Source: Stenocarpella maydis
Lineage: Eukaryota; Ascomycota; Sordariomycetes; Diaporthales; Diaporthaceae
Reading direction: 5' to 3'
NCBI GenBank assembly: GCA_002270565.1
Contig: NQMI01000133.1
Coordinates: forward strand, 62,001 to 126,000
Length of the DNA stretch: 64,000 nucleotides
Positions within the stretch are counted from its first letter, which is position 1; the number at the start of each line of letters is the position of its first letter. A program made the translations under genes and the position numbers. The notes beneath the pieces were generated by a model. That model had not been told where the DNA came from. It searched no databases and saw only the letters and a program-made list of their open reading frames with translations. Positions 44,113 to 57,213 of this stretch are shown one piece after another.

Positions 44113-45242
44113 TACTGCTGGGTCAGCACACTGCAGTTGCCCACTGCTATTGGCACAGTGATGATGTTTTCTTGTTCTCGAATATGCCCATGAAGTATAA
44201 TAGTCCGCTCGAGTTCAAATCCTGTCACTCTTCCAAGAATTCTTGTATTACTTTTTCCTGGTTAACCGGAGAATCAACTATCTTCGCGCATTCCGCACCT
44301 GCTATAAAGTATACCGTAACATGGGTAGGTCCGCATTGTTTGCTCACCTGAAATGGCATGTAGCGTTTCTTAGACGAAGAGGAGAAGACAAAAGAAGATG
44401 ATAAAATAAAAAAAAATTACAAGAGTGAGACCACATGCAAGTATGTCAGCACATGTCCCGAGATACAAACAAATATGCTTACTTCAGGGATATCGAGAAT
44501 GATCTAGTGGATCCGATATTGAAACGAGAATTAGACGCCCCAGGCCCGGACCAGCAGAGATTGCAAGTAATTTTCGCCATATCTCACCCCTGCGCATGTG
44601 GTGATGTTGGCGATGAGGCAAACAAACTTCCAGGCCCGGGTTGGTGCGCTCATCTCCGAAGCAGCGGTCGGGAGAAACCGGGACCAGAGTCCCTTACCAA
44701 GTGCCGCCCTGGGCACGGCGCCTGGGCCACATGGTCCAACATCTGTAACATTCAAACAGCCAACTCTGACGCTGACTGGCCTGATGTCCCAAATTTCACA
44801 CGTATCCAGTGATACAGACTTTTGCGTCCTGTCTTGGATTCGCCCTCACTGACCCCCACGCATGCAGGCAAGGGTTGCAAGTGCAATCTCGAGCCCCAGC
44901 CCTTTTCTGCAGGCCGCGGTGGCCCGATCCTGCCTGTCATGCCACGCCATCATGAGGCTCGTCCCGTGTCGGAACATTGCCGCCTGCTTCCGGTCCATGG
45001 GTGCTACTGTTGACCCTCGTCAGGACGAGGCTGTAAGGCTGCCATGGAGTTTTTGGCCGTACGATATAAAGATGCCCTTTCCTCGAGGGATGAGTGATGT
45101 TGTTAGCTTGAGACTGCTCACCATAGAAGACTTTTTCGTTACTTACATCGTATCCACTCTGTCGCACTACACATCAAGACTCTTGATATACTAAGACCCA
45201 AAAACAGGACAAAAGTTGAAACAACGTATATAGCCATAGAAC
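44113..45242. other. Upstream region of the 240-aa orphan gene, 1.1 kb
   Basis: Contains a TATAAA box at 45065-45070, about 173 bp before the ATG. A tRNA-like TTCAAATCC string near 44218 does not fold as a tRNA. No gene seen. Confidence 0.45.
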
Positions 45243-46022
45243 ATGGGCATCGAAAATCAAGACTTCAACGCCCTTCTCGATGCCAAGTGCCGAGGTATGC
45301 ACTCACTCACTTACTCGTTCACTCACACAACACTCTAACAAGCCAATCCAGAAACCATAGAAACTTCCTACCCCCTCTTCGTCATCCACCACAACCATGT
45401 GACCACCATCCCGGACGAGACAATCTTCCACCTCTGCCGCTGCATCTTCGCCTCGGCCCTGCAGAAGCTCCCCGTGCAGAACCAGGACGCCGTGGGCTTC
45501 GTGTGCCTGCGCAAGATGCTCAGCGCCGTCTTCGACGCCGACCACCGCGCCTTCGTCCTCGACGACCCGGACCCGCGCCTCCTCGCCACCATGGACGCCC
45601 GCGCCAAGGCCTGCGTCTTTGCCCAGGCCGTCGCCGGGCTCGTCTGCATCCTGCGCAAGATCGCCACCTGCAGCTGCACCCTGTCGCCGCAGGTCCTCGA
45701 CGCCAAGCTGGCGCGGTTCGCGGTCAGCGAGGAGAGGAGGGTCATGCTCGACGCCATCGAGAAGAGCCCCGTGTGGTCCAACTGCTTCGAGAAGGCGCAC
45801 ATCGGCAACATGATCATGGATGCCGTCAGTGGGAAGGCCGTCACGGGGGCGGGTGTTGTTGCCTCCGCTGCCAGCGACAAGAAGCGGAGCACCGAGGTCT
45901 CTGTCTTCGAGGTCACCCCGGACCAGGACGCACCTATCACCAAGGAGCTGTATGACAACGGCCCGCACCTGCAGAGGAACTTTGGCGTGCCGGATGTCTT
46001 CCAGATCATGGTTCTGAACTAG
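45243..46022 (+). CDS. Hypothetical protein, 240 aa
   Basis: I do not recognise a domain. Exons 45243..45294 and 45352..46022 flank a 57-nt GT-AG intron and join as CRE-TIETSYPLF. The intron and strong GC-rich codon use argue that the gene is real. The protein is soluble, mostly helical in appearance, Ala- and Cys-containing (LCRCIFASALQKL; ICILRKIATCSCTL-like patch around residues 130-145), without signal peptide or membrane segment. A TATAAA box lies at 45065-45070. It is divergent from the AMSH-like gene with the MITE-like element between them, and convergent with prefoldin subunit 6. Confidence 0.72.
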
Positions 46023-46534
46023 ACTAATGGGGGCTCACTGCATGAGCGAATATTGATGAGAGCCCAGGGGCTGGACCCGGACGGTGATAGAGGGCATACA
46101 GGCGGGATTGGCCAAGGCGCACAAAAAGCATGCATGCGTTGGCGTTCAGGAAACCGGGGCGCCTTCTTTGTGGGATTTCGGCGCATGGCGCTCATAATCT
46201 CCTACTCGTGTGCATAGCGTTTTGTCTGTTTTTGAAAAGGGCACTGGGATTTGCGTTTGGACTTGGAATCTTGGCAATCTTTGTAGATGGAATAGAATGC
46301 CCCTCTGATAAACAAGAACCATTCAACTCGGTGAAAGTCCTTTTGGCCTGGGCACACATGTGACAATCGTATAGACCATCCAGTCCAGGAGGACATGGGA
46401 AGCAATTTCTCGTCAGCTCTGACGAATACTACATCCGCCTCAGACCACCCTGGGCACGCTGCCGTGAATCCTGCTCGACTCCTCGCTAGTCCGCCCGCTC
46501 GTATTCTCACATCCTCACTCACTCACCCAACCAC
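46023..46534. other. Convergent intergenic, 512 bp
   Basis: 3' flanks of the orphan gene (+) and prefoldin subunit 6 (-). Nothing further recognised. Confidence 0.45.
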
Positions 46535-47049
46535 TCACGCCTTGGCCGCGCTGGCGGCAGCACCACCAGCAGGGGCCTTGCCACCAGCGGCGCCCTGCTG
46601 CGCGGCGGTCTGGACCTTGATGATGTCGCCCTTGACGCGCTCGAGCTTCTCCTGGACCTCCCTGATCAGTCCCTCCTGGCGGGCGATCTCTTTGTTGATG
46701 AACTCGAGGCGGCCGTCGACGGTGGCCTCGGCCTCGACCTTGTCCTGCCTGAGGAGGGCGGGCCCCACGAGCTTGTAGATGACCTCGCCCTCCTTGAGCC
46801 TAGCGAACTCGCTCTTGACGCCGCTGTTCTCCTGCTTTTGCGCCTCGAGCTTCTGCCGCGATGACACGGCGGTCTGGAGCTCTGTGGTGGGTGTTAGCAG
46901 TATGCATGTTATGTGTGTGGCGTGATTGATGGTGGTGATGATGGGGTGGTGGTGGTGACGACGATTTGTGTGCATGAGAACCTGCCTGTTTGTAGCTTGG
47001 TGAACTCCTCGGAGAGAGCCTGGAGCTTGGCCTGTGCCTCTGCTGCCAT
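46535..47049 (-). CDS. Prefoldin subunit 6 (beta-type), 136 aa
   Basis: Subunit of the hexameric cytosolic prefoldin chaperone that hands actin and tubulin chains to CCT. Exons 47049..46986 and 46881..46535. Family sequence: LSEEFTKLQT-ELQTAVSSRQKLEAQ, then KLVGPALLRQDKVEAEATVD (the central beta-hairpin) and a C-terminal coiled coil (QEGLIREVQEKLERVKGDI). It ends in an Ala/Gly-rich tail. Length is normal for the family. The 104-nt intron must begin with GC (GCAGGT after ACAG) to give the conserved KLQTEL; the nearby GT would break the frame. Divergent from VPS4 across 1.18 kb. Confidence 0.93.
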
Positions 47050-47322
47050 CTTGTGAGGGCTATGTTTGAGGCGCCTGGGTGGGATTTGCGGGATGCAGGG
47101 CCGACTAGGTCAAGTGGCCGTTGAGGATGCGGCTTAGGGGTAAGCAAAAAGGTTCAGGGCAAGTTTCGGGCCAGTGAGCCCTGGCGGATTGATGATCAGT
47201 GATGAGTTTTGCTGTCTTCTGATCTTATCCTGGGAGAATCCTTGGCAGCCTTGACAGTGGTGCTGTGCTAAAATCTTCTCTGTTGTCTCTGATGGAACTA
47301 AAAGAACAGGGGGGAAAGAAAC

Positions 47323-47348
47323 GAAGAAAGAAAGAAAGAAAGAAAGAA
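47323..47348. repeat. (GAAA)n microsatellite
   Basis: About six tandem GAAA units in the promoter interval between prefoldin 6 and VPS4. Confidence 0.9.
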
Positions 47349-47850
47349 AAAAGACAAAAACCTAATATGGACTGAGTCTGATGCAAGGGTCAATACGATT
47401 GTATGAAATGTACCTGGGTACTTGAGTAGGTATTTGGATATATCTGCTTTCACTACCAGCCTACAGTGTACCTGGGTACCTGGGTATCTAGGTAGTGTGC
47501 CTGGATTATGGCTGTTCAGCAGGTGGACATGGAATTGTTTGATTGTCCCTTTTTATTGTCACTGTATTTCTTTCTAGACTTCCAACGCTGAAACGGGTCC
47601 AGATCTGGTGCATTTAGGCTTTGTGTTTGTTTACCTTGGTTTTCTTACAGTTATGGGATGCCCCCCCCAAAATGATCCAGTAAGTAGGACCAGGCAACAT
47701 CACCCAGCCCTGGTCGCCTGCCGCACTATCTTTGCCTCTCGGCCGTCCAACCCCGCCAATCCAAAGAGATATGGCGTGCCAAGGCCAGCAAGACTCCAGC
47801 TCGAAACGTCCACTCGTCCCAGGCCATACTCATTAACTGCTGCTAAGGTA

Positions 47851-47869
47851 GTCAGTCAGTCAGTCAGTC
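47851..47869. repeat. (GTCA)n microsatellite
   Basis: Nearly five tandem copies, the same unit as at 43298-43316, about 360 bp upstream of the VPS4 start codon. Confidence 0.9.
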
Positions 47870-48229
47870 GCTTACTTACTCGAGCATCTCGGCACCTCCT
47901 CAACTGGTCCTTGACCCTCCCTCCCTCCCTGTTCGTCTGTCTGTCTGTTAGAGAGATTACAACAACCCCAGGCCGACTGCGATCGCGACTGCGATATTAG
48001 CCCGTACGAGGCCACGGCTCTCCACTGTGTATTCCTGCCTGCAAGGCGTGGTGTCGACGTCCTCACCCAGCGGTGCCACTGCCAGCTGCTTGCTTGCGGC
48101 TGCTGCTGCTCCTCCTCCACCACCTCCACCGGCGTCTTGGTCTCGTCGAGCCGACATCCACGACCACCCTCCCTCGAGCAGCAGTGACAATCGCTACAAA
48201 ATAAATTACTACACACCTCGCCGCCCATC

Positions 48230-49756
48230 ATGTCCAACACCGACTTCCTTGGCCGCGCAATCGAGCAGGTGCGCAAGGCCATCGAGGCTGACAACGCCGC
48301 CCAGTACGACAAGGCCTACCAGATGTACTACCAGTCGCTGGAGCTCTTCATGCTCGCCCTCAAGTGGGAGAAGAACCCAAAGTCAAAGGAGATGATCCGC
48401 ACCAAGACGGCTGAGTACATGGACCGCGCCGAGAAGCTCAAGGCCCACCTGGCCGACGCCGACGCGAAGCGCAAGAAGCCGGGCCTTGTGGGCGCCAACG
48501 GCTCATCCACCGCCGGTACCGCCAAGGGCAAGGAGAGCGGCGAGGACGGGGCCACCCCCCTAGACGAGGACAGCAAGAAGCTGCGTAACGCCCTCGCTGG
48601 TGCCATCCTGCAGGACAGGCCCAACGTCAAGTGGGAGGACGTCGCCGGCCTCGAGGGCGCCAAGGAGGCCCTCAAGGAGGCCGTGCTGCTGCCCATCAAG
48701 TTCCCACAGATGTTCCAGGGCAACAGGAAGCCCTGGAAGGGCATCCTGCTGTACGGGCCTCCTGGGACGGGAAAGAGTTATCTGGCCAAGGCCTTGGCCA
48801 CCGAGGCCAAGAGCACCTTCTTCAGTGTGAGCAGTTCGGATCTGGTGAGCAAGTGGATGGGAGAGTCAGAAAGGTATGCTTGGGTCGCCCCCTTCCCATG
48901 CCGGCGTAAAATACAGCAAGCACACAGAGAAACGGAGACGCTCTGGTTAGGTCTGGAAGAGGCCCAACCCGCTGACATGATCCACCGCGGAACAGGCTCG
49001 TTAAACAACTCTTCAACATGGCCCGCGAGAACAAGCCCTCCATCATCTTCATCGACGAGGTCGACGCCCTGTGCGGCCCCCGCGGCGAGGGCGAGTCGGA
49101 GGCGTCGAGGCGCATAAAGACCGAGATGCTGGTGCAGATGGACGGCGTCGGCAAGGACTCGACGGGCGTGCTCGTGCTGGGCGCCACCAACATCCCCTGG
49201 CAGCTGGACGCCGCCATCCGCCGCCGCTTCCAGCGCCGCGTGCACATCTCGCTGCCCGATGTCTCCGCCAGGACCACCATGTTCAAGATCGCCGTCGGCG
49301 ACACAAAGACGAGCCTCAAGCCAGAGGACTACAGGGAGCTAGCCAAGCTGAGCGAGGGGTACTCGGGCAGTGATATCTCCGTCGCCGTCCAGGACGCCTT
49401 GATGCAGCCTGTGCGCAAGATCCAGCAGGCGACACATTTCAAGAAGGTATGTTACGTGTCTGATGATTTACAATGAAACGCTTCCTTTTTCTTTTACCTC
49501 CCATTGGGCTGACCAGGGGATTCGCAAACTCCAGGTCGAAGTCGACGGCCAAGCGAGGGTGACACCCTGCTCGCCAGGCGAGCCCGACGCGATCGAGATG
49601 ACGTGGGAGCAGGTCGACACGGACCAACTGCTCGAACCCATCGTCGACTTCAAGGACTTTGTCAAGTCGGTCAAGTCGTCGCGGCCGACGGTGTCGCAGG
49701 AGGACCTCAAGAGGAACTCGGAATGGACACACGAGTTTGGCAGCGAGGGCTCATAG
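48230..49756 (+). CDS. VPS4: Vacuolar protein sorting ATPase VPS4, 438 aa
   Basis: AAA ATPase that disassembles ESCRT-III during multivesicular-body formation and membrane scission. Exons 48230..48873, 48996..49446 and 49535..49756. An N-terminal MIT domain (residues ~1-75, starting [20 protein letters not shown]) is followed by a linker and the AAA core: [16 protein letters not shown], Walker A GPPGTGKS near 176, Walker [11 protein letters not shown], and arginine fingers in [11 protein letters not shown]. The beta domain and C-terminal helix are [16 protein letters not shown] and [18 protein letters not shown]. Length is normal. At intron 2 a nearer AG (49516) would keep frame and add six residues; the chosen acceptor (49534) gives the family-like HFKK-VEVDG. 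Confidence 0.96.
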
Positions 49757-50654
49757 TCCTCCTATCCGCCGGGCAGGATGGGGAAGAACTTGCAGGGAAC
49801 GAATACCCGCGGGACCGCTTCGAGGCTCGCCTGCGAGACGCAGAGGTCATGTCATGTCGTTTTTCGGCGGGGGTGAGAGCACGTGAAGCCGCGTTGCTGA
49901 GAAGGTCAGGGAGGATGGGTCCGGGCTTGAAGAGCTGAGGTCACACGAGTGCTGAACAGGCAGGGGCGATATGGTGGTATGGCGGTGGTGGTGTGGATAT
50001 CAAATTTACTCAAGAAGCAAGTGAGCAAGCAAGCAAGCAGACGGGCGTCGCGGCGTTAAAACCTTCTTCTCTTGACAGTCAAAGCATATGCACAAGTACT
50101 GGGCGCAGGGGGCGGGGCGGATGGGGTTCGATACACTATATGAGCACAGGGATCGAACAAATAAGAGGGCAGCGAGCAGTCTTTGTAAAAAGAAGAGAAT
50201 CCGACAATAATCGAAGCCTACCTGGCCCATGAGGAGGGTATCACGGATACCAGACGAAGCCAGCACCAGTGTTGATCTTTCAGACTGATGTTTGTTACAA
50301 TTTTATTCCCCTGCTAGAAGTACCACAACTAGACGGGTATGCAGTTTTGAGATTGATCATTCGATTGATCGATTGTACAACAGGACAGGTCAACCCACTC
50401 AGCCCGAGCCACTTAGTCATCTAGTGAGCCAAATCGGCCATGATCAAAGGGGATAGAAGAGCACCGGACCAAAAACAAACAAGATGCTGCGGGAAAAAAA
50501 AAGAAAATGATGGATCCCTGAACTCCGATGCCAATTTTTCTCCCTCACGCCCTTTGCAACTCCGAGAAAACCCCCAAGGAACACATCAATAGGAATCCGA
50601 GCACGGGTGAAAAGAAACACCCCTCCCCCCCGTTCCAACCACCAGATAGATATC
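49757..50654. other. Convergent intergenic, 898 bp
   Basis: 3' flanks of VPS4 (+) and of the NOP56 locus (-). No gene or RNA recognised. Confidence 0.45.
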
Positions 50655-51029
50655 TCAAGAGCTGTCGCCGGACTTGTGTTTCTTCCTAATGGACACGATC
50701 AGCTTGGCACGCGCCCTCGCCCTCTCCTCGCCCCTCTTGAGTCGGGTGAGGAGACGTCTCTGGGCGTCAAGGATCTTGTCGTGCGTGAAGTTGTGCGTCA
50801 GGACTGGTAGTCTCATGGCCTTGTCCTTCTTGGCTTTCTTTGCCGGCCGCTCCTGCTCCTGCTCCTGTTTGTCGATGGCTTTCAAAGTACCGCCAGCTAC
50901 AGGGCCAGGCAGGTTGTTGGGAGAATCATCGGCCTGGCGCTTTCTCTTCTGCCCGCGAGATTTGGAGACTGGGAGCTCAGGGGGACTTTTGGGGGTGACA
51001 AGAGGATTATTATCAAGAGATGAAGCACC
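50655..51029 (-). other. In-frame basic open reading frame directly after the NOP56 stop
   Basis: Immediately 3' of the NOP56 TAG, in the same frame, 124 sense codons run without a stop to a TGA at 50655-50657. The encoded sequence looks like coding DNA rather than 3' UTR: Lys/Arg-rich nuclear-localisation-like patches (GQKRKR; PAKKAKKDKAMR), then a helical basic end (KILDAQRRLLTRLKRGEER, then a short Lys-rich terminus). It has no upstream ATG of its own until an internal Met at 50816, which would give 53 residues. It may be a readthrough extension, a separate small gene, or sequence cut off by a recent nonsense mutation. Confidence 0.5.
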
Positions 51030-52675
51030 CTAGGCTTCGATCTTCTTGTCCTTCTTCTTCTTCTTCTCCTTCTTGTCCCCATCCGCCTCACTCTTCCGCT
51101 TTTTCTTGTCCTTCTTGTCAGACTTTTCTGATGGCTCGTCGATTTCCATGGCATCACTCTTGCGCTTCTTTTCTTTCTTGTCCTTCTTGGACTTCTTGGC
51201 TTCCTGCCCCTCCTCCCGTGCAGGGTGAGCATCGATCATCTCAGTATCAATGGCAAGGTCGTCGTTGCCGTCTCCCAGGATGGCCTTCATGGCATTGCTC
51301 ATTGCCTCCTCGTTCTTGATGGGCTTCTTGCCGGTAGCGTAGAACTCCAGACGGTCCTCAAGCTGTTGCCGTAGGACCTCGCCGAAACGCGCCGATGGGT
51401 GCTCTGAGAAGTTGTCGATACGGGATGCCATGCTGCACTTGTTGGCCAGGTATCTGCTGATGCGACCCTTGACCCGGGGACCAGCACGTCCAATGAAAGA
51501 CGACTGGTAGATGAGCCCGTACTTGGGAGTAGCACCCTTGGTCTTGAGGGCGCGGAAGAGGGCCTTCTCGGCACCGAGGATCTGGAGGGTGGAGGCGGGG
51601 TACTTGGCGAGGTTGGTGAGCGAGCCGGCATGCGAGATGAGACGTGCGGCGACGGGTGTTCCGAGGATGGTCTGCAGGTTGGGAGCGACCTGGCCCATCT
51701 TGGAGTCCAGGGAGTTGGAAAGTGACTTCCTGTAGTCGGCCATCTTGGCGACAGACTCGGCGAATGACTTGACCATGATCATGTCAGCCTCGGTGATGTC
51801 GAGACCCATGGAGATCTTTGCGGCGTTGATGATGTCCTGAGCCTTCTCGCCGTCGTCGCCAATGACAGCGGCGATCTCGTGCAGCTTGTCGTCGCTCAGT
51901 GTCTTCTTGTTGCCGATGGCGAGGACCAGCTTGGCATAGGTGCCATTGTCGGAGACAATCTTGACGAGCTCGGGGAAATGCCAGCCGTACCACTCGCGGA
52001 CGCGCATGGAGCCCTGGTTGATACCCTTGTCGAGCGCATCGAGGGTCGCGATGGCCTGGATGATGTGGTTGTCGTTCTTGTGCACGCTGAACTTGACCTT
52101 TGCGCGAGAGTAGGCGTGGCCCATGCCGAGCTGAGCACGGCCCAGGTCACCCTCCTGCAGGCCCTTGAGCAGCTTCTCGGCGTGGACCCTGATGCCGCGG
52201 AGGAGGTCCGCAACGACCTCGGAGGTCTCGCTCGTCTCGCACTCGACGCCCTTGAAGGTGGAACTGATCTCGCCGGCAAGCTTCTTGTCCTGGACACCGA
52301 GGACGACCTTGGACTTGTTTCCGCTGGTCTGGGGAAGGTTCAGTTCGAGGATGGACTTGAGGTAGTCGGGCATGATGCCCTCCGAGATGAGGTTGACATT
52401 TTCAAGGGTCTCGGCGGCATTTCTATTGTTTCCTGTCAGCGACGAGGTCCTACGGCGGGCACATTGGTTCTCGGTCGCGGGTTGGGGGGGGGGGGTTGGC
52501 CCTACCGGTATGGGGTGAAGTTGACGAGCTTGACATGTTTGCTGAAAGTCGCGAGGTTCTGCAGCGAGTTCTGCACCTCTTTGAGCTGCAGACCAACGCT
52601 GTCGGCCTGGTTGACGACCTGGAAGACGGCATAGCCAGCCGCCGACTCGTACAGCAGGTAATTGATGTTGGCCAT
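51030..52675 (-). CDS. NOP56: Box C/D snoRNP core protein NOP56, 520 aa
   Basis: Nucleolar core protein of box C/D snoRNPs, which guide rRNA 2'-O-methylation and pre-rRNA processing with fibrillarin, NOP58 and SNU13. Exons 52675..52506 and 52422..51030 with an 83-nt GT-AG intron. The N-terminal domain YLLYESAAGYAVFQVVNQAD is NOP56-type, not NOP58-type. The coiled-coil/NOSIC part and Nop domain follow, with GTPVAARLISHAGSLTNLA and the RNP motif region LGAEKALFRALKTKGATPK. The C-terminus is the typical Lys/Glu/Asp tail ending KKDKKIEA. Start MANINYLLYE is the only Met giving the family N-terminus. The TAG stop is followed by a long in-frame extension (separate entry). Confidence 0.96.
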
Positions 52676-53610
52676 CTTGGTGGGCAGGTCTGGCAAAACG
52701 GCTGTGGCAGTAGTGCTGCTGCTGCTGCTTCCGCTGCTGCTGACAGAGTGTGGGTGTCGTTGCTTAAAACAGCCAGCACCTCTCGAAGATATTTTTTTCC
52801 CTCGACGATCTGAAATTTCTCTGGGCCGCAATTGGAGCTGCACCAAAGCTGGCACACGCACCGGCGCATGGTGGGACATCCTTATCTGCACTACTTGTAC
52901 TAGCGGCTCCCCACATCTGGTCACAGCTGGTAGCTGCTGCTGCAGCTGGCCACCAGCTGGCCTCTACCGCCCATCCAGCCCATGAGGTACCAAGGTACAA
53001 GAGGACTACTGGCCTCTCAATGTTGGCTGTGAGCGGGTGGCACGGCTCCTGCAAGTGTCGTCATCTCTCCAACGGCCGCCCATTGAGGCTAGACCTGCAT
53101 TGCAAGGCGGCTCAGCCACTCACTACACGATACACTTCTTCCCCCCCACGTCCTGTGAACATTTCAGCATCCGAGCTTGACTGGCATAGACAAGAGCAAA
53201 GATTCTCCTGATTTGTTTTCTCCGGTGTGTATAAAAACGCCATCTGCTTTTCAACCTCGCAATGTTCGACAGGCTCAAGGAGAAGGTGAAGCATGGTATG
53301 TTCCTGGCGGGTCTTCCCTTGTTCGTCTGATAATACACGTGTATATCGTCACATCATTTGCTGTTACGCGAGCTGCCCTCTGCCGCTGCGCAATTTTGGC
53401 GGCTCATCTCAGACCATCCATCCCCTGGTCCTATCAATCGAATCAAAGCCCGTCATTGGGCTCCCAGTTCCCCAGTCATCGCCCCCCCTCTGCCATGTTT
53501 TACATGGCTAGCCGCCGCCCGTATTAGCCACGCCACTATACCTGCATAACATATCCATACCCGTTCATATCGCACCCACGAGGCAGTGGCCATCGTACTC
53601 CCCCTTCACC
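52676..53610. promoter_or_regulatory. Divergent promoter of NOP56 and chitinase, 935 bp
   Basis: Contains a TATAAAAA box at 53230-53237 oriented toward the chitinase. A 22-codon open frame starting MFDRLKEKVKHG lies at 53262-53330 just downstream, a possible upstream ORF in the chitinase leader; its in-frame GGTATG could also be an intron donor, but I find no matching coding exon. Confidence 0.45.
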
Positions 53611-55067
53611 ATGCCAGATAGAGGCCGCCTGCTATCCATAATATCCGTCTTCCTTCTCTTTATAACCGTCGTCCTCTTCATCCAGGCCCAACAGATACCT
53701 CTCCTTCATCACAACTTTCAGGAATTTGACGACTCTTATTCCCAAGGCCTCAACACACCACCACATCTACAGTCCCCAAACAATACAATGGGCGGAGGAC
53801 CAGTAACAAAAGGCTACCGGAGTGTGGCATACTTCGTCAACTGGGCCATCTACGGACGCAAGCACTTCCCCTGGGAGCTGCCAGTCGAGAACCTCACTCA
53901 TGTTCTCTACGCATTTGCGAACGTCCGGCCGGAGTCGGGTGAAGTGTAAGCTCACACGCATTACCTCGCATTGGCCCCTGGACCAAGATCAAGGCTGACA
54001 TATCCGATAGCTACCTGACAGACAGTTGGGCGGACAGTGAAATCCACTGGGACGGTGACAAGTGGGAGGATGGCCACAAGCTGTACGGCTGTCTTAAACA
54101 ACTCAACCTCCTCAAGCGCCGCAACCGCAACCTGAAGATACTTCTTTCCATCGGCGGATGGACCTACTCCTCCAACTTCAGACAGCCAGCATCCACACAC
54201 CAGGGCCGAGCCAACTTTGCTCGGACGGCCGTCGGCCTGCTGAAGAACTATGGCTTCGATGGGCTCGACATCGACTGGGAGTACCCGCAGAACGCCTCCG
54301 AGGCCTCCGACTGGGTGTCCCTGCTCAAGGCGTGCCGAGAGGAGATGGACGCCTACGCCCGGACGCTGCCGCCGGAGCCGGGCCACGGCGGGCCCCACCA
54401 CTTCGAGCTGACCGTAGCCTGCCCCGCGGGGCCCCAGAACTACGAGAAGCTGGACCTGCGCGGCATGGACCGCTACCTGGACTTCTGGAACCTGATGGCG
54501 TACGACTACGCCGGGTCGTGGGACCAGGTGGCGGGCCACCAGGCGAACCTGTACCCGAACCGGGTACACCCCAACATGACGCCCTTCAGCACCGCCAGGG
54601 CGCTGGAGTACTACACGCGCCACGTGCACCCGTCCAAGATCGTGGTGGGCATGCCGCTGTACGGGCGTGCCTTTGAGAACACGGATGGCGTGGGCAAGCC
54701 CTACAGCGGCATCGGCGAAGGCAGCTGGGAGCGCGGCGTCTACGACTTCAAGGCGCTCCCGCTCCCCGGCGCCCGCGAGTTCTACGACCACGACAGCGGC
54801 GCCAGCTACAGCTACGACTCGGCCCGGCGGATGATGGTCAGCTATGACACGGCCGCCATGGCCAGGGATAAGGCGGGCTACATCAGGAACCACGGCCTCG
54901 GCGGCGCCATGTGGTGGGAGAGCTCCGGGGACCGCAAGGGGAGGGAGAGCCTGATCGGGAATGTCGTCGACGCGTTTGGCGGGCCAGACGCGCTGCGCAG
55001 GGACCCCAACCAGCTCGATTACCCCCAGAGTGAGTGGGAGAATCTGCGGAACGGGTTTCGGGAGTGA
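53611..55067 (+). CDS. GH18 chitinase, membrane-anchored type, 463 aa
   Basis: Glycoside hydrolase family 18 endochitinase. Exons 53611..53945 and 54011..55067 with a 65-nt intron. After a basic start the hydrophobic segment [20 protein letters not shown] (residues ~7-26) acts as signal anchor or signal peptide; no clear cleavage site follows, so a type II membrane or secreted form is possible. The barrel shows [13 protein letters not shown], the SIGGW strand, and the catalytic DXXDXDXE in [10 protein letters not shown] (acid Glu near 202). Then come [18 protein letters not shown] and [10 protein letters not shown]. There is no chitin-binding module. Likely involved in wall remodelling or chitin turnover. 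Confidence 0.94.

Positions 55068-57213
<2,146 letters not shown>

Larger units (their letters stand above)
47050..48229. promoter_or_regulatory. Divergent promoter region of prefoldin 6 and VPS4, 1.18 kb
   Basis: Carries a (GAAA)n tract at 47323-47348 and a (GTCA)n tract at 47851-47869, plus repeated ACCTGGGTAC-like segments near 47411-47481. No gene is seen. Such an A/G-rich tract can act as a nucleosome-poor promoter element; this is inference. Confidence 0.4.

Noticed and set aside
44160..44250. tRNA-like TTCAAATCC string
   Set aside because: The flanking bases do not form a T-stem and no matching acceptor or anticodon arm lies upstream.
43298..47869. Short tandem repeats (CAGT)n and (GTCA)n as a possible CRISPR array
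   Set aside because: Four-base units without spacers, in a eukaryotic genome; these are microsatellites.
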